A stretch of 48,131 bases of DNA from a virus: positions 1-48,131 of IMG/VR virus record IMGVR_UViG_3300042389_000787; one strand, given 5' to 3'. This document shows, piece after piece, positions 45,723-48,131 of this stretch; positions within the stretch are counted from its first letter, which is position 1, and every line of letters starts with the position of its first letter. The translations under genes and the position numbers were made by a program. The notes beneath the pieces were generated by a model. It saw nothing but the letters and a program-made list of their open reading frames with translations. It did not search any database and was not told where the DNA came from.

Positions 45723-45775
45723 GTCGGTTCTCCTTGTGTTGTAGAAGCCGCCCGGATCATGCCGGTGCCGCTCAT
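45719..45775 (-). CDS. Bridging mini-gene, 18 aa
   Basis: MSGTGMIRAASTTQGEPT, with ATGA overlaps at both ends, and its DNA contains the RBS of the next gene. Probably translational coupling rather than a working peptide. Confidence 0.3.
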   Translation of the reverse strand: MSGTGMIRAASTTQGEPT

Positions 45776-46017
45776 GCCGCACTCCCACCCACCAGCGCGT
45801 AGGTATCCACCCCCACCAGCCGGATCGTGCCGTCTTCTCTCAGCTTCTTGATCCGGGGCGGGCTGATCCCGCCGTCTCCGTCGACGTAGTAGTCGCGGAG
45901 CTTGAAGCCCCGGACCAGCTTTCGGCCGGCGCGGAGCATGGGCAGCACCTGTGCCCATGCCTGATCGTCCCGGCGGCTGATGATCGTGCTGGTTCGCTCT
46001 CCGGTTTCGGGGGTCAT
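45772..46017 (-). CDS. Hypothetical small protein, 81 aa
   Basis: ATG 46017 overlaps the ATPase stop. Basic helical region (MLRAGRKLVRGFKLRDYYVDGDGGISPPRIKKLREDGTIRLVG) suggests nucleic-acid contact. No family recognised. Confidence 0.65.
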   Translation of the reverse strand: MTPETGERTSTIISRRDDQAWAQVLPMLRAGRKLVRGFKLRDYYVDGDGGISPPRIKKLREDGTIRLVGVDTYALVGGSAA

Positions 46018-47021
46018 GCCGCGGCCTCCGCATCAGTCGTCACGGCCCCGCGCGCGAACCCCGGCACCTCGTCATCCTCGACCCGGCGCAGGGCCGCCGC
46101 GATCAGCGTGTTCAGCCGCGCCACGACCGTTTCCTTGCCGCTCGCGAGCGACTGCTTCACGTCGTAGCGGTCCGCGATGGCATCCACCGCATCGGCCGTG
46201 GCGCACTCGGCCAGGGCTTCCTCCAGGTCCGCCAGCCATTCCGCGAAGGTCTGCCGCTTCTCGACCTTCACGGCCGCGCTGCCCATCTCCCGCGCGCCGG
46301 ATGAGTTGCGCCACGCCTGCAAGGCCGCGCCGGCTTCCTCGGTGATGAACTTGCCCTCTGGGAACAGATGACGGTGGATTTCAGGGACCTTCCAGAGCGG
46401 GTTCTTCTTGGCGTCCTTCAAGTCAAACCTGGGTTCGCCCGGCGTGCCTGGGTGCAGTGTCAGGCCGATGGTCCATTCGTAGAGAAACCGCTTGTCCTGT
46501 TCGACCTTCCACCCGCCCCCGAGGTGGTCGGCAACCTCATTCGCCCGCAGGCAGAAGATGATCGGCATGGTCATCTGCATGAACTCATTCATCATGCAGC
46601 GGTGTTCCGACCCCGGCCCCTTCACGCGGTTCCAGATGGCATCGGACATTTTCCCGCTGTAGCCGGTTTCCTTCCACTGCCGCTCCCGCTCGGCCAGGAC
46701 GCCGCCGACGCCGCTCCATTCCAGGGAGAAGCTGTCGATCACCATGACGGCATAGCCCTGTTCCTCCGCGCCCTTGGCGGCTTCGACGAAGCGGTTGCCG
46801 TTGAACGGGGATTTCATGTTGAACACGTCGAAGTCGAACTGGTCCGAGTAGTGCGACATGCGCTTCCCCTCGGTGTCGATCGCCGCGATCTTGCCAGTCT
46901 TGCCGGCGATCCCGCGCGCCAACCGTAGCGCGGTGTATGTCTTCCCGGTGCGGGAACTGCCGGCGATGGCGATGAACAGGCCGACGCCTTCCAGCTTGGC
47001 CGGGCGAAACTCGAAACCCAT
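46014..47021 (-). CDS. RecA-like P-loop ATPase (Sak4-like recombination protein)
   Basis: 335 residues. Walker A GSSRTGKT (21-28), IAAIDTEG (about 46-53), Walker B YAVMVIDSFS (about 93-102) and CLRANEV form a RecA-type core. Proteins like this (AAA_24/Sak4 type) in phage recombination operons help strand annealing. The C-terminal part carries a helical region (LEEALAECATADAVDAIADRY). GGAG lies about seven bases before ATG. Downstream of the exonuclease. Confidence 0.8.
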   Translation of the reverse strand: MGFEFRPAKLEGVGLFIAIAGSSRTGKTYTALRLARGIAGKTGKIAAIDTEGKRMSHYSDQFDFDVFNMKSPFNGNRFVEAAKGAEEQGYAVMVIDSFSLEWSGVGGVLAERERQWKETGYSGKMSDAIWNRVKGPGSEHRCMMNEFMQMTMPIIFCLRANEVADHLGGGWKVEQDKRFLYEWTIGLTLHPGTPGEPRFDLKDAKKNPLWKVPEIHRHLFPEGKFITEEAGAALQAWRNSSGAREMGSAAVKVEKRQTFAEWLADLEEALAECATADAVDAIADRYDVKQSLASGKETVVARLNTLIAAALRRVEDDEVPGFARGAVTTDAEAAA

Positions 47022-47030
47022 GATGATCTC

Positions 47031-47981
47031 CTATGCGGAACGGAACGCGCGAAAGCGCGGGTCATTGGCGACGGCGCGGGCGATCTGATCCCGCGCCGCG
47101 GCTTCCTCGGATTGGGTGACTTGCCAGCCGGTGGGGTCCACCCAAGCGGTGTGCGGTGGGTAGCAAGGCCAGCGATCGGCGGTCAGGCAGTCCCGCCACA
47201 TGCGGATGGCGCGTTCCACTTCCCGCTCCGCGATCTCGGCCAGCATCGGGGATGCGGCCATGATGGCGACACCGTGCGGCGGGTCGATCTCGACCACGAT
47301 GAACCGCATTGGCTCGGGTTCATATCCCAAGGCCAGCCGGATCACGCGGCGGTAGAACGCGTCCTGAAACGCGTATTCCGTCTGTAGCCGGCGCTCCCAT
47401 CCGCCGGGGGCCGCGCTCAGTTTCGTGGCCTTAAGGTCGTAGGGCGGCAACTTCCGGTCGTGCGGCAGGCGGTCGACCATGCACCGCAGCCACAGGCCGT
47501 TGTCGTTGGCCAGGATCACGGCTTCCGACACGCCGGGTTCGGTAAATCCTCGGCCATCGTCAGCGGCGGCGATCTGGTCCATCACGGGCAATTCAGACCG
47601 TTTGAGCGCCACCCACTCGTGATGCAGGACCGGGATGTTGCCGGCGTCACGGATCATGTCCCGTTCTTCCTGCGCCGCGTCCGAGGCGTAGGACGTGACC
47701 GCAAGCCCGATCAGTTCCTTGCGCTTCGTCTTTGGGCCATAGACGGCGCTGATCGGCACCACCTTGTCACGGTACCCGAGCATCATGGCGTGCATCGCGG
47801 ACCCGATATCCATGACGCGGCTGGGGTCGATCTCCCCGCCGCCGAATTTCGGGTGCAGCGTCCACGCGTGAAGCGGGGACTGGCGGATCAGCACCTTGGC
47901 CACGCTGTTGGACAGGCTCGGGGTTGGGCAGGGGTCCGCGTGATAGGCGGCGGCGTCCATCTGGTAGATGCCTGGGGTCAT
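47031..47981 (-). CDS. Exonuclease, RecE/ExoVIII-like PD-(D/E)XK
   Basis: 316 residues. GIYQMDAAAYHADPCPTPSLSNSVAKVLI at the start is typical of the PDDEXK family named after exodeoxyribonuclease VIII. Catalytic residues: Glu in SEAVI, Asp in CMVDRL and the DLK of YDLKAT; the C-terminal half has a QDAFYRR helix. It would digest one strand at DNA ends so that the ATPase/annealing partners can join molecules. Confidence 0.88.
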   Translation of the reverse strand: MTPGIYQMDAAAYHADPCPTPSLSNSVAKVLIRQSPLHAWTLHPKFGGGEIDPSRVMDIGSAMHAMMLGYRDKVVPISAVYGPKTKRKELIGLAVTSYASDAAQEERDMIRDAGNIPVLHHEWVALKRSELPVMDQIAAADDGRGFTEPGVSEAVILANDNGLWLRCMVDRLPHDRKLPPYDLKATKLSAAPGGWERRLQTEYAFQDAFYRRVIRLALGYEPEPMRFIVVEIDPPHGVAIMAASPMLAEIAEREVERAIRMWRDCLTADRWPCYPPHTAWVDPTGWQVTQSEEAAARDQIARAVANDPRFRAFRSA

Positions 47982-47991
47982 CGTTTCGCCC

Positions 47992-48131
47992 TCAATAGTT
48001 CACGGACACGTGCGGAACCTCGCCCTTGGCAATCGCGGTCACGATCGCCCGAGCGGCCTCCTCGGCAATGATGGTCCCGGCGCCGTGGGCCGTGATGACG
48101 GCCTGGATCGCGGCAGGGGCTGCGCGATTGA
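47992..48131 (-). CDS. 3' end of the coiled-coil gene across the join
   Basis: Last part of the gene whose 5' part lies at 1-1130. Only 47992-48004 is unique; 48005-48131 is the duplicated end. The C-terminus reads VSVNY followed by TGA. The exonuclease gene starts ten bases further on. Confidence 0.85.
   Translation of the reverse strand, partial: NRAAPAAIQAVITAHGAGTIIAEEAARAIVTAIAKGEVPHVSVNY
48005..48131. repeat. Terminal direct repeat, right copy
   Basis: Exact copy of bases 1-127. Removing one copy leaves a 48,004-bp circle in which the gene split between the two ends becomes one intact reading frame ending at 47992. Confidence 0.95.

Noticed and set aside
1-48131. CRISPR array, tRNA genes, diversity-generating retroelement, insertion sequence
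   Set aside because: No regularly spaced repeats, cloverleaf with CCA-end features, reverse transcriptase or transposase was seen on reading the sequence and translated frames; a dedicated tRNA scan was not possible.

Overview
The window is one complete, circularly closed genome of a tailed phage with a contractile tail. The first 127 bases recur exactly as the last 127 (48005-48131), so the unique circle is 48,004 bp and one leftward gene runs across the join. The DNA is GC-rich and densely coding; most neighbouring genes overlap by ATGA, GTGA or TGATG. The host is probably an alphaproteobacterium: the phage carries a GapR-like DUF2312 protein, a DUF6456-like protein and GcrA/SANT-like domains, all typical of that class. 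No tRNA, CRISPR array, transposase, integrase or partition gene was recognised.

Layout. (1) The switch at 3.2-3.9 kb: a short leftward CI-like repressor faces a rightward Cro/YdaS-like gene. Three 17-bp inverted repeats and two promoters of the same design (TTGCCW, 17 bp, TAAGGT) flank the repressor. (2) A leftward early operon runs from 3.17 kb through the join and down to 40.0 kb. It starts and ends with small accessory genes and has a recombination trio in the middle: a coiled-coil protein, a PD-(D/E)XK exonuclease of the RecE type and a RecA-like ATPase. (3) A rightward early operon (3.7-14.06 kb) holds a GIY-YIG/Cro-like fusion, tiny membrane peptides, a helicase-methyltransferase fusion, the GapR-like protein, a VRR-NUC nuclease, a protein with palindromes inside its gene (possible origin), a DnaB helicase and a DUF1376-like replication protein. 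(4) A near-consensus sigma70 promoter at 14.09 kb opens the late region.

The late region (14.16-39.86 kb) encodes small and large terminase, a DUF4055 portal, scaffold, P22-like coat, connector candidates, an SGNH esterase and a lectin-like fibre, tail sheath and tube, chaperones with a -1 frameshift site, tape measure, baseplate proteins (gpX, gpD, gpV, gpW, gpJ, gpI-like), a beta-helix fibre and a GH108 endolysin. It ends at a strong terminator. A contractile tail joined to a P22-type coat makes this a mosaic myovirus.

Two antisense genes interrupt the tail operon and look like morons: a small membrane protein at 29.1-29.3 kb with its own extended -10 promoter, and an AlpA/Xis-like DNA-binding protein at 33.4-33.7 kb next to a 200-bp repeat-rich non-coding stretch. 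A predicted three-way-junction RNA followed by a terminator lies at 39.9-40.0 kb. The items most worth following up are the GIY-YIG/Cro fusion, the matched operators, the palindromes in the replication gene, the two morons, the candidate small RNA and a run of three related Cys-rich mini-proteins.
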